A stretch of 43,110 nt of DNA, taken from assembly GCF_023264895.1 (NCBI RefSeq), contig NZ_JAHFUY010000037.1:1-43110 (forward strand). The letters run 5' to 3'. The notes beneath the pieces were generated by a model that was not told the origin of the DNA, made no database searches, and saw only the letters and a list, made by a program, of their open reading frames with translations. Position numbers and translations under genes: made by a program. The stretch comes from Herbiconiux sp. (GTDB lineage: Bacteria; Actinomycetota; Actinomycetes; Actinomycetales; Microbacteriaceae). Below, in pieces: positions 13,598 to 21,265 of the stretch (the first letter of the stretch is position 1; each line of letters begins with the position of its first letter).

Positions 13598-15439
13598 ATG
13601 ATCGTCAAATCCTCCCGGGCGCTGCCCCGCCTGACCCGCCTCGCGATCCCCGCGGTGCTCGCCATCGTGGCCGTGCTGCTGCCCTTCATCCTGCCCGGCG
13701 ACCGCTGGGTGCGGGTCGCCGCCCTCGCGCTGATCTACATCGCTCTCGCGAGCGGGCTCAACATCCTCGTGGGACTCACGGGCCTGCTCGACCTCGGCTT
13801 CATCGCCTTCTTCATCGTGGGGGCGTACACGACCGCCATCCTCACCGTGCAGCTGTTCGTGAACCAGCTCGGGTTCGACCCCGACACCCTGTGGTGGCTG
13901 TTCCCGATCAGTCTCGTCGGCGCGCTCGTGCTCGCCGGCATCGCCGGCTGCATCCTCGGCTATCCCACGCTGCGGGCCCGCGGGGACTACCTCGCCATCA
14001 TGACGCTCGCCTTCGGGGAGATCGTGCGGCTGGTCTCCATCAACTGGATCGGCCTCACCGGCGGCTCCGTCGGCATCCGGGGCATCCCGCCGTTCGCGAT
14101 CGGCGACCTCGAGCTCACGTCGCCGTCGGCCAACTACTACGTGGTGCTCGTGATGGTCGTCGTCATCCTGGTGGCCCTCGCCGGCGTCGTGGCCTCGCCC
14201 GTCGGCCGCGCTTGGGTGGCGATCAGGGAGGACGAGCTCGTCGCCTCCTCGATGGGCATCCGCACCCGGCGCTACAAGCTGCTCGCCTACGTCTGCGGCG
14301 CCTCGATCGCCGGAGTCACGGGGGTGTTCTTCGCGCACATGCAGCAGTTCATCAACCCCGACAGCTTCACGCTCGAAGACAACTTCATCGTGCTGAGCCT
14401 CGTGATCCTCGGCGGTGCCGGCACCTTCTGGGGGCCGGTCGTGGGGGCGACGCTCTGGATCTTCTTCCAGGCGATCGCTCGCGACTGGACGATCGTGCAG
14501 GAGCACCCTGAGTTCCGCACCGGGTTCCTCGCACTGATCGTCGTGGTGCTCATGATCGTGCGGCCGGGCGGCATCGTCTCCCGGAAGCTCAAGCTCACAC
14601 GCTCGGGGGGCGACCCGGAGCGGCCGGCGCCGAGGACAGCGGCCGAGGTCGGCGAACCCGACCCGGTCGAGGCGGGCGCTCCCGTGCTCGTGGTCGACGC
14701 GGTCGGCCGCACCTTCGGCGGCCTCACCGCACTCGGCTCGGTGAGCTTCGAGGTGCGGCGGGGCGAGATCCTGGGCCTGATGGGCCCCAACGGGGCGGGC
14801 AAGTCGACGCTCCTGAACGTGCTCTCCGGGGTCACGAAGCCCTCCCGCGGCAGCATCACCTTCCGTGGGGACCGGATCGACGGCCTCGACTCGGATCGGG
14901 TCAGCGTGAAGGGCGTGGCCCGCACCTTCCAGACCGTGCGGCTGTTCTGGCAGATGACGGTGCTCGAGAACCTGCTGGTGGGAGCACACGAGCGGCTCCG
15001 CGGCTGGGTGCCCGCCTTCGCGCTGCGGCTGCCCCGGCACCGGCACGACGAGGCGCGCGCGCTCACCGAGGCGGGATCGGTGCTCGAGTTCGCCGGGGTC
15101 TGGGACGAGCGGACGAGGCGGACCTCGACCCTCAGCTACGACTCGCAGCGGCGCGTCGAGATCGCCCGCGCGCTCATGACGAGGCCGAAGCTGCTGCTGC
15201 TCGACGAGCCCGCCGCCGGCATGAACGAGTCCGAGACGAAGGCACTGGCCTCGCTGATCACCGCGATCAGGGACTCCGGCACCGACGTGGTGCTCATCGA
15301 GCACGACATGGACCTGCTGATGAGCGTCTCGGACCGCATCGTGGTGCTCGACCACGGCGAGGTCATCGCCACGGGCACCCCCGACGAGGTGCGGCGGAAC
15401 CCCGCCGTGCTCGAGGCCTACCTGGGGAGCGACGCATGA
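13598..15439 (+). CDS. fused ABC permease-ATPase (LivM-LivG)
   Basis: A 613-aa fusion. Residues 1-~330 are a LivM permease: ~9 hydrophobic helices, LIYIALASGLNILVGLTGLL, LRARGDYLAIMTLAFGEIVR and the coupling segment SPVGRAWVAIREDELVASSM. A charged/Pro-rich linker (about 335-362) leads into a LivG ATPase: Walker A GPNGAGKST (396-404), Q-loop TFQTVRLF, Walker B LLLLDEPAAGM and the H-loop IEHDMD. The signature motif is LSYDSQ (512-517), whereas LivG proteins usually have LSYGQQ or similar, so the conserved glycine is replaced by Asp. Fusions of these two subunits are known in actinobacteria. The actual start is ATG 13598; the longer open frame upstream is a shadow of livH. The stop overlaps livF by ATGA. 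Confidence 0.9.
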   Translation: MIVKSSRALPRLTRLAIPAVLAIVAVLLPFILPGDRWVRVAALALIYIALASGLNILVGLTGLLDLGFIAFFIVGAYTTAILTVQLFVNQLGFDPDTLWWLFPISLVGALVLAGIAGCILGYPTLRARGDYLAIMTLAFGEIVRLVSINWIGLTGGSVGIRGIPPFAIGDLELTSPSANYYVVLVMVVVILVALAGVVASPVGRAWVAIREDELVASSMGIRTRRYKLLAYVCGASIAGVTGVFFAHMQQFINPDSFTLEDNFIVLSLVILGGAGTFWGPVVGATLWIFFQAIARDWTIVQEHPEFRTGFLALIVVVLMIVRPGGIVSRKLKLTRSGGDPERPAPRTAAEVGEPDPVEAGAPVLVVDAVGRTFGGLTALGSVSFEVRRGEILGLMGPNGAGKSTLLNVLSGVTKPSRGSITFRGDRIDGLDSDRVSVKGVARTFQTVRLFWQMTVLENLLVGAHERLRGWVPAFALRLPRHRHDEARALTEAGSVLEFAGVWDERTRRTSTLSYDSQRRVEIARALMTRPKLLLLDEPAAGMNESETKALASLITAIRDSGTDVVLIEHDMDLLMSVSDRIVVLDHGEVIATGTPDEVRRNPAVLEAYLGSDA

Positions 15440-16146
15440 GCCTCTTGACCGTGGACGGGCTCGGCGTGCGCTACGGCGCCGTGCGGGCCGTGACCGGGGC
15501 ATCGCTGCACGTCGACGACTCCGAGCTCGTCGTCATCGTGGGCGCCAACGGTGCCGGCAAGTCGAGCCTCCTGCGCGCCGTCGCCGGGCTCGCGAAGTCG
15601 GAGGGCACCGTGGCGTTCGCCGGCCGCACGGTCTCGGGATCGAGCACCGAGTCCCGCGTGCGCTCGGGGCTCTGCCTCGTGCCGGAGGGCCGGCACCTCT
15701 TCGGCCGGATGAGCGTGCTCGAGAACCTGCAGATCGCCACCTGGGGGAGCAGGCACCACCTGAAGAACGAGCTCGAGCGCATCTACGAGCTCTTCCCCGT
15801 GCTGAAGGAACGCGCGCACCAGGTGGCGGCCACGCTGTCCGGCGGCGAGCAGCAGATGCTCGCCATCTCGCGGGCCCTCGTGCGGCACCCGAAGCTGCTC
15901 ATGCTCGACGAGCCCTCCATGGGGCTCGCGCCGCTCGTGGTCAAGCAGATGTTCGAGCTCATCGCCGATGTCAACGCGCAGGGCACGAGCGTGCTCCTCG
16001 TCGAGCAGAACGCCCGCATGGCGCTCTCCATCGCCCACCGCGGCTACCTGATGGAGACGGGCACCCTCTCGGGCGGCGGCAGCGCCGCCGCCATGGCCGA
16101 CGACGAGAGCCTGCACGCCGCGTACTTCGGGCGATCCTCGCCCTGA
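15436..16146 (+). CDS. livF: branched-chain-type ABC ATPase, LivF family
   Basis: A 236-aa ATPase that pairs with the LivG half of the fusion. It has Walker A GANGAGKSS (about 36-44), the LivF-type VPEGRHLFGRMSVLENL region, signature LSGGEQQMLAISRAL with an intact glycine, Walker B LLMLDEPSMGLAP and H-loop LVEQN. The ATG lies within the stop of the preceding gene (ATGA), meaning tight coupling. Since LivG's signature is altered, one of the two composite ATP sites may be degenerate, but LivF supplies a normal LSGGE. Confidence 0.93.
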   Translation: MSLLTVDGLGVRYGAVRAVTGASLHVDDSELVVIVGANGAGKSSLLRAVAGLAKSEGTVAFAGRTVSGSSTESRVRSGLCLVPEGRHLFGRMSVLENLQIATWGSRHHLKNELERIYELFPVLKERAHQVAATLSGGEQQMLAISRALVRHPKLLMLDEPSMGLAPLVVKQMFELIADVNAQGTSVLLVEQNARMALSIAHRGYLMETGTLSGGGSAAAMADDESLHAAYFGRSSP

Positions 16147-16197
16147 CGACGCCGCGGCCCGCCTCCTCCCTCTCACCTCGATTCACGGAAGACCACC

Positions 16198-17793
16198 ATG
16201 AACCCCTCCTCCCTCGCGCCTGCGGCGACCCCCGGCGTGGCCCTCGCGGCCCCGCACCTCGACGCCGTCGACGCCGCGCGGCGCATCGTGGCCGAGGGCG
16301 GCACGGCGATCGACGCGGCCGTCGCCGCGGCCGCCGTGCTCACCGTCGTCTACCCGCACATGTGCAGCGCCGGGGGAGACCTGATCGCCCTCGTGCGGAC
16401 GCCCGACGGGGTCGAGACCTGCGTCAACGCCTCCGGCGCCTACGGCTCCGCGCGGCCGGTCGAGGAGCTCTTCGACGGGGTCGCCACGATGCCCGTCGCA
16501 GGTCCGCTCACCGTCTCGGTGCCGGGAGTCGTGGCGGGATGGGCCGAGCTCCTCGAGCGCTGGGGAGCCCTGTCGGCCGCCCAGGTGCTCGCCCCGGCGA
16601 TCGCGCTGGCCCGCGACGGCATGGTGGTGAGCCCCGGGCTCGCGAAGGCACTCCAGGTCGACCGGGAGGGCCTCGCCGCCGACCCCGGCATGCGAGCGAT
16701 CTTCTTCGACGGCGATCTCCCCGCCGCCGCCGGCACCCTGGTGCGGCAGCCGGCGCTCGCCGCGACCCTCGAAGCCCTCGCCCGTGACGGCCTCCGCTCC
16801 TACTACACCGGTGAGGTCGCGCAGACCCTCGCGCAGGGCTTCGCCGAGCTCGGGGTGCCCGTGACGGAGGCCGACCTGGCGGCGCACACGGTGCGGCTGG
16901 AGGAGCCGATCGGGCTCTCCGTCGACGGACTGCACGTGTCGACCGCGGGCCCGAACTCCCAGGGCTACACGATGCTCCGCACCCTCGGTGCCGCTGAGGT
17001 GCTCTCACCCGCGGGCATCACGGGCCTCGACGCCGCGGTGCTCGCCGAGCTCTTCCACAGCGGCGACGTGCTGCGCGACGCCGAGCTCGCCGATCCGCTC
17101 GTCGTCGACGTCGACGTGCAGGGGGTGCTGTCTCCCGACGGCCTGGCCGAGGCCGCGGAACAGGCCGTCACCAGTGCCCGCACGGGGGAGCGCGCCGTCT
17201 CGGCGGTGACCCCGCGGCCGGGTGGCGACACGGTGGCCGTGGCCGCCATCGCCGACGACGGCACGGCGATCTCGCTCATCCAGTCGGTCTTCCACTCGTT
17301 CGGATCGCTGCTGCTCGAACCCACGACGGGGCTCGTGCTGCACAACCGCGCGGCCTTCTTCACGCTGCAGGAGGGCGCCCCGAACCGGGTGGCTGCGGGC
17401 AAGCGCCCGGCGCACACGCTGCTGCCGGTGATCGTGCGGGATGCCGAGGGTGCGGTCGCCGCGCACGGCACGATGGGCGGCAAGGCGCAGTCGCAGATCC
17501 ACACCCAGCTCGTGCTGCGGGTGCTCGAGGGGGCCGATCCGGCCACCGCGGTCAGCGCCCCGCGCTTCATCGTGGGAGGTCTCGACAAGGGGACGACCAA
17601 CGACTACGTGATGGTCGAGGCCGATCTCGACGACGGCACCCGCAGTGAACTCGAGCGAGGGCGCCTGCGGATCGTGGCGGGCTCGGTGCACGACTCCGAC
17701 GCGGGGCACTCGATGATCGCGAGGCGGGCGGCCGACGGAACCCTCTCGGCGGGAGCCGATCCTCGAAGCGACGGCGGGGTCCTGCTGCCGTGA
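16198..17793 (+). CDS. gamma-glutamyltransferase-family (Ntn hydrolase) enzyme
   Basis: A 531-aa protein of the GGT family, which self-cleaves and hydrolyses or transfers gamma-glutamyl groups. The N-terminal part has the family features AAPHLDAVDAARRIVAEGGTAIDAAVAAA and MCSAGGDLIALV; the predicted nucleophile is Thr345 in RPGGDTVAVAAI, followed by GTAISLIQSVFHSFGS. A GxMGGKAQ motif at about 425-432 lies in the C-terminal half. There is no signal peptide, unlike periplasmic GGTs, so it probably acts in the cytoplasm on an imported compound. It follows livF by 51 bases and is likely the operon's last gene. The position suggests it removes a glutamyl or similar amide group from the transporter's substrate; acylase activity is an alternative. 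Confidence 0.85.
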   Translation: MNPSSLAPAATPGVALAAPHLDAVDAARRIVAEGGTAIDAAVAAAAVLTVVYPHMCSAGGDLIALVRTPDGVETCVNASGAYGSARPVEELFDGVATMPVAGPLTVSVPGVVAGWAELLERWGALSAAQVLAPAIALARDGMVVSPGLAKALQVDREGLAADPGMRAIFFDGDLPAAAGTLVRQPALAATLEALARDGLRSYYTGEVAQTLAQGFAELGVPVTEADLAAHTVRLEEPIGLSVDGLHVSTAGPNSQGYTMLRTLGAAEVLSPAGITGLDAAVLAELFHSGDVLRDAELADPLVVDVDVQGVLSPDGLAEAAEQAVTSARTGERAVSAVTPRPGGDTVAVAAIADDGTAISLIQSVFHSFGSLLLEPTTGLVLHNRAAFFTLQEGAPNRVAAGKRPAHTLLPVIVRDAEGAVAAHGTMGGKAQSQIHTQLVLRVLEGADPATAVSAPRFIVGGLDKGTTNDYVMVEADLDDGTRSELERGRLRIVAGSVHDSDAGHSMIARRAADGTLSAGADPRSDGGVLLP

Positions 17794-17851
17794 GCGCTCC
17801 GCGACCCACGGCCGAAACACCCCCGAAAACTGGGTGTGGGATAACTGCAGC

Positions 17852-19234
17852 ATGGCGGCACTGAGCTTCGGCATCTTCCAGTACATCGGCCCGAACGGCA
17901 CCGTGGGGTCGGCGTGGCAGCACCCCGACGACACGTCGGCGGAGTTCACGAGGCTCTCGCACTGGACGGCGCTGGCCGAGAAGTTCGACGCCGCCGGGCT
18001 CGACTTCCTCTTCCTCGCCGACAGCTACGGCTTCCCCGCCCTCGACGGGGAGCTGCTCGAGGCCGCCGTGCGCGAGGGGCGCGGCGTGCCGCAGGGCGAC
18101 CCCATGCCTCTCGTGTCGGCCCTCGCGGCGGTCACCCGGCGGCTCGGCTTCATCGTGACGACCTCCACCACGGTCGAGGCACCGGCCGCCAACGCCCGCC
18201 GCTTCGCGACCCTCGACCACTTCACCGACGGGCGCGTGGGCTGGAACATCGTCACCGGATCATCCGGTGCCACCGCGGCGGCGCTCATGGGCAAGGAGCT
18301 CATCTCGCATGATCTGCGCTACGACATGGCCGACGACTACGTCGACGTGAACCTCACGCTCTGGGAGGGCTCCTGGGAGGATGACGCGCTCGTCCGCGAC
18401 AAGGAGACCGGCGTCTACGCCGACCCCGATAAGGTGCATCTCGTGCACCACGACGGGCCCTATTTCCGCACCGACGGCATCCTGAACCTGCCGCCGTCGC
18501 CGCAGCGCACGCCGCTGCTCGTGCAGGCCGGCGCATCCGGGCGCGGCCGCCAGTTCGCGGGGCGGAACGCCGAGGCCGTCTTCGTGGGTGGGGGAGAGCC
18601 CGCGACGGTCGCTCGGAACGTCACCGGCATCCGGGAGAGCGCCGTGGCCGAAGGCCGACCGGCCGACTCGATCCGGATCCTCGTGGGCGCGCTGTTCATC
18701 ACGGCGCCGACGAGCGAGGAGGCCTGGGCGAAGCACGCGCAGATGCTCGAGCTCTCGAGCCCCGAGGGTGCCGCCGCGATCTACGCGGGCAACACCGGGG
18801 TCGACCTGCTGGCGCTCGACCCCGATCGGCCGATCGCACAGACGAGCACCGAGATGGGGCAGTCCAACCTCGAGCGCTACCTCGGCAAGGACGGCAAGCC
18901 CGCGCCGCTCGTGCGCGACATCCTCGAGAACTTCCGGCGCACCGGCATCAACGGCAGCGTCTTCGTGGGGTCGCCCGAGGAGGTCGCCGACCAGATCGAG
19001 GCGCTCGCGGCCGAGACCGGGGTCGACGGCTACCTCGTGCAGCCGCACCTGACTCCGGGCACCTACGACGACCTGATCGAGCTGCTGCTGCCGGTGCTGC
19101 GGGAACGCGGGCTCGCGGCACCGCTCGCCGCCCCGGACGCTCCGTCGACGACGCTCCGGGAGCGGCTGTTCCCGGAGGGCGGGCCGCACCTGCCCGCCAC
19201 GCACCGCGGCTACGGGTTCCGCGCGGGGCGCTGA
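17852..19234 (+). CDS. LLM-class flavin-dependent monooxygenase (NtaA/SnaA type), copy 2
   Basis: A 460-aa relative of the first monooxygenase: it shares the HDLRYDMADDYVDV element, the RTPLLVQAGASGRGRQFAGR segment and the C-terminal VFVGSPEEVADQIEAL and GYLVQPHLTPG. It probably oxidises an N- or S-heteroatom compound or a product of it with FMNH2. The open frame reaches GTG 17834, but ATG 17852 is preferred: GATAAC lies six bases before it (leaderless), and the extra six residues look non-coding. The C-terminus (LRERLFPEGGPHLPATHRGY) is typical of the subgroup. Convergent with the DyP gene, three bases apart. Confidence 0.87.
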   Translation: MAALSFGIFQYIGPNGTVGSAWQHPDDTSAEFTRLSHWTALAEKFDAAGLDFLFLADSYGFPALDGELLEAAVREGRGVPQGDPMPLVSALAAVTRRLGFIVTTSTTVEAPAANARRFATLDHFTDGRVGWNIVTGSSGATAAALMGKELISHDLRYDMADDYVDVNLTLWEGSWEDDALVRDKETGVYADPDKVHLVHHDGPYFRTDGILNLPPSPQRTPLLVQAGASGRGRQFAGRNAEAVFVGGGEPATVARNVTGIRESAVAEGRPADSIRILVGALFITAPTSEEAWAKHAQMLELSSPEGAAAIYAGNTGVDLLALDPDRPIAQTSTEMGQSNLERYLGKDGKPAPLVRDILENFRRTGINGSVFVGSPEEVADQIEALAAETGVDGYLVQPHLTPGTYDDLIELLLPVLRERGLAAPLAAPDAPSTTLRERLFPEGGPHLPATHRGYGFRAGR

Positions 19235-19237
19235 CCG

Positions 19238-20194
19238 TCAGTCGTCGAGCGCTTCGAGCACGTCGTTCGAGGGCACGAAGAACGTCGATCCGGTGACCGC
19301 CGTCGAGAAGTCGAGGATGCGGTCGTAGGAGCCGATCGGATCACCCACGAACATGTGGCGGAGCATCTGCTCGATCACCCACAGCTCGCGGGCGTAGCCG
19401 ATGAAGTAGGTGCCGAACTCGCCCGCGCCCGGCCGGCCGAAGGGCATGTTGTCGCGCAGGATGTCGTGCTCCACGCCGTTGGCGTCGGTGATGGTGTTGA
19501 GCGCCTTGTGCGACTTGCGCTCGCCCGGCACGTCGTCGAGCTCGACGTTGTCGGCCTTCGTGCGGCCGATGATGCGCTCCTGCTGCTCGGTGCCGAGTGC
19601 AGCCCATGCCGTGAGATCGTGCAGGTACTTCTGCACCACCACGTAGCTCCCGCCCGCGAAGGCCGGATCCTCCTCGCCCACGAGCGACCAGTGCGCCATG
19701 GCGGCGCCCGTGGGGTTCTCGGTGCCGTCGACGAAGCCGAGCAGGTCGCGGGCGTCGAAGTAGCGGAAGCCCTGCACCTCGTCGACCACGGTGACCGCGT
19801 CGCCGAGCTTGTCGAGCAGCAGGCGCTCGAGCTCGAACGTGAGGTCGCCGCGCTCGCTCCGGATGTGGAACAGCAGGTCGCCGGGGGTCGAGGGCGCCGT
19901 GTGCACGGGGCCGCGCACCTCGAAGAACTCGCGCAGCTGCGCCGGCCGCTGCTCCTGGCCGAAGCGCTCCCAGGCGCGGGCGCCGATGCCCACGTTGCAC
20001 GAGAGGTGGGCATCGAGGTCGCGGAAGCCCACCGCGCGCACGAGTCCGCCGATGTCGGCGATCACCGAGCGCGCACGGGCGGCGGCCTCGGCGGAGTCGC
20101 CGATCGTCACCACCAGGAAGACCGCCGCGCGCGACAGCGGGGCGTTGACGCTCTGCGGTTCGATGGGGGTGCGGTCCCAGGATTCCTCGTGCAT
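19238..20194 (-). CDS. DyP-type heme peroxidase
   Basis: A 318-aa dye-decolorizing peroxidase. Landmarks match the bacterial class: GFVDGTENP with distal Asp156, proximal heme ligand His229 in RKSHKAL, and the distal pair Arg247/Asn249 in ILRDNMPFG, at the same spacing as in well-studied DyPs (Asp, His, Arg, Asn at +0, +73, +91, +93). No signal peptide and no obvious encapsulin-targeting tail (ends VLEALDD), so it is cytoplasmic. ATG 20194 is preceded, six bases away, by TAGACT with TTCGAG 17 bases further, so it is likely leaderless. The divergent padR-like gene shares this promoter region, and an operator-like palindrome abuts the -35. Expected role: peroxide use and defence, possibly linked to heme. 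Confidence 0.9.
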   Translation of the reverse strand: MHEESWDRTPIEPQSVNAPLSRAAVFLVVTIGDSAEAAARARSVIADIGGLVRAVGFRDLDAHLSCNVGIGARAWERFGQEQRPAQLREFFEVRGPVHTAPSTPGDLLFHIRSERGDLTFELERLLLDKLGDAVTVVDEVQGFRYFDARDLLGFVDGTENPTGAAMAHWSLVGEEDPAFAGGSYVVVQKYLHDLTAWAALGTEQQERIIGRTKADNVELDDVPGERKSHKALNTITDANGVEHDILRDNMPFGRPGAGEFGTYFIGYARELWVIEQMLRHMFVGDPIGSYDRILDFSTAVTGSTFFVPSNDVLEALDD

Positions 20195-20200
20195 GGGGCG

Positions 20201-20239
20201 AGTCTAAGGTGTGGTCGCCCGATCTCGAACGATATATCG
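20201..20239 (-). promoter_or_regulatory. DyP promoter with adjacent CGATATATCG palindrome
   Basis: On the minus strand, TTCGAG (20229-20224) and TAGACT (20206-20201) are 17 bases apart, and the start codon follows six bases after TAGACT. The perfect palindrome CGATATATCG at 20230-20239 touches the -35 hexamer. An identical palindrome lies on the divergent padR promoter, so a common repressor is likely. Confidence 0.6.
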
Positions 20240-20247
20240 GCGATGTA

Positions 20248-20276
20248 TTGACAGAACCATCAAAGCGATATATCGT
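20248..20276 (+). promoter_or_regulatory. padR promoter overlapped by operator palindrome
   Basis: A perfect TTGACA (20248-20253) is followed 17 bases later by TATCGT (20271-20276, fits TANNNT). CGATATATCG at 20266-20275 covers most of the -10, and a further half-site TTATCGTT follows at 20281-20288. The two full palindromes are 36 bp centre to centre. This AT-rich block stands out from its GC-rich surroundings and has the look of a PadR autorepression site. Confidence 0.65.
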
Positions 20277-20310
20277 TGGCTTATCGTTCAGACAGAAAGG
20301 CGGATGCGAC

Positions 20311-20949
20311 ATGAAACGCCATCCAGAGAATCACCACCAGCACGACCATCACTTCCACCCCGCGGGCTTCGACCGGGGCTTCTCCGCGGGCCGCGGTCCG
20401 CGTGACCACGGCCACGGCCGATCCGGGGGCCCCGGCTTCGGCGGGTTCGGTCCCGGTTTCGGCCAGGGCTTCGGCCCCGGATTCGGCCCGGGCGGCCCCG
20501 GCGGAAGGGGCAGGGCGAACCGCGGCGACGTGCGTTCGGCCATCCTCTCCCTGCTCGCCGAAGCACCCTCGAACGGCTACGGCCTGATCAAGGCCATCGC
20601 CGAGAAGACCGCCGGGGTCTGGCGCCCGAGCCCGGGCTCCATCTACCCCACGCTGCAGCAGCTCGTCGACGAGGAGCTCATCGCCTCCACGGGAGACGGC
20701 AAGCGCACGGAGTTCGAGCTCACCGAGGCGGGCAGGGCCTACGTGGCCGAGCACGCCGAGGAGCTCGCGAAGGCGTGGGAGGCCACGGCCGGCCAGTCGG
20801 CCGCCGACGGCGAGTTCCACGCGAGCGTGGCCAAGCTCATGGGGGTCGTGCAGCAGTTCCGCTTCGCGGCCACCGACGAGCAGCGCGTGAAGGCGACCGA
20901 GAAGATCGACGAGGCCCGCAAGGCCCTCTACCTGCTCCTCGCCGACTGA
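20311..20949 (+). CDS. PadR-family regulator with His-rich and Gly/Phe-rich N-terminal extension
   Basis: A 212-aa protein. The winged helix (about residues 74-150) is clearly PadR: RSAILSLLAEAPSNGYGLIK, RPSPGSIYPTLQQLVDEELI and the wing TEFELTEAGRAY, then a helical dimerisation tail. Unusually, it begins with a His cluster (seven His within residues 4-16) followed by ~45 residues of GFGPGF-type repeats. The frame is open to GTG 20209, but ATG 20311 lies just after the promoter and has GAAAGG upstream. It should repress itself and the divergent peroxidase gene through CGATATATCG sites. The His-rich tail suggests metal or heme sensing; this is inference. Confidence 0.87.
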   Translation: MKRHPENHHQHDHHFHPAGFDRGFSAGRGPRDHGHGRSGGPGFGGFGPGFGQGFGPGFGPGGPGGRGRANRGDVRSAILSLLAEAPSNGYGLIKAIAEKTAGVWRPSPGSIYPTLQQLVDEELIASTGDGKRTEFELTEAGRAYVAEHAEELAKAWEATAGQSAADGEFHASVAKLMGVVQQFRFAATDEQRVKATEKIDEARKALYLLLAD

Positions 20950-20990
20950 CCGCGGCCCGGATCGTGGTGCCCTGAGATAGGGAACCCTAC

Positions 20991-21032
20991 CGATGACCCG
21001 AGACCTCCTTAGAGAGGAGTCTCGGGTCATCG
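20991..21032 (+). promoter_or_regulatory. long hairpin in front of the 70-aa gene, able to mask its ribosome site
   Basis: CGATGACCCGAGA (20991-21003) pairs perfectly with TCTCGGGTCATCG (21020-21032); after one bulged base, CTCCT (21005-21009) pairs with AGGAG (21015-21019). The loop is TAGAG. CCTCCT (21004-21009) is also exactly complementary to the Shine-Dalgarno AGGAGG at 21040-21045, so two exclusive pairings are possible. A second small inverted repeat, TAGGG-AA-CCCTA (20978-20989), precedes it. With no T-run, it may be an RNA control element, a DNA operator or a weak terminator for padR. Confidence 0.5.
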
Positions 21033-21050
21033 ACGTTCCAGGAGGACACC

Positions 21051-21263
21051 ATGATGATCAGCGAATTCTCGTTCGGATGGCTGCACGAGGCCGAGGAGGA
21101 GCGGTTCGCCCGCGAGCTCGAGCAGCGCCGGGTGATCGCGGAGCGCGCGGCCGAGGACGACGAGCTCCGGCGGGAGACGCGACCCGGGAGCCGGGCCCAC
21201 GGCTCCGGGCATCCGCTCCGCCGGGCCCGTCGGCGGCTGTCGGCCGCTGATGGCACGATGTAG
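21051..21263 (+). CDS. 70-aa charged protein encoded just before the LAL regulator
   Basis: ATG 21051 (or ATG 21054) follows AGGAGG at 21040-21045. The product is highly charged: a probable helix FGWLHEAEEERFARELEQRR, then ERAAEDDELRRE and an Arg-rich tail. No family is recognised. Its stop lies two bases before the start of the LuxR-type gene, so it may be a leader ORF that couples translation of that regulator, or a small partner of it. The hairpin upstream may control both. Strong ribosome site and tight spacing make it real; function unknown. Confidence 0.6.
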   Translation: MMISEFSFGWLHEAEEERFARELEQRRVIAERAAEDDELRRETRPGSRAHGSGHPLRRARRRLSAADGTM

Positions 21264-21265
21264 GG

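Noticed and set aside
13502-15502. 666-aa open frame on the minus strand across livM-livG
   Set aside because: Low-complexity His/Asp/Arg-rich translation opposite a clear transporter gene; shadow.
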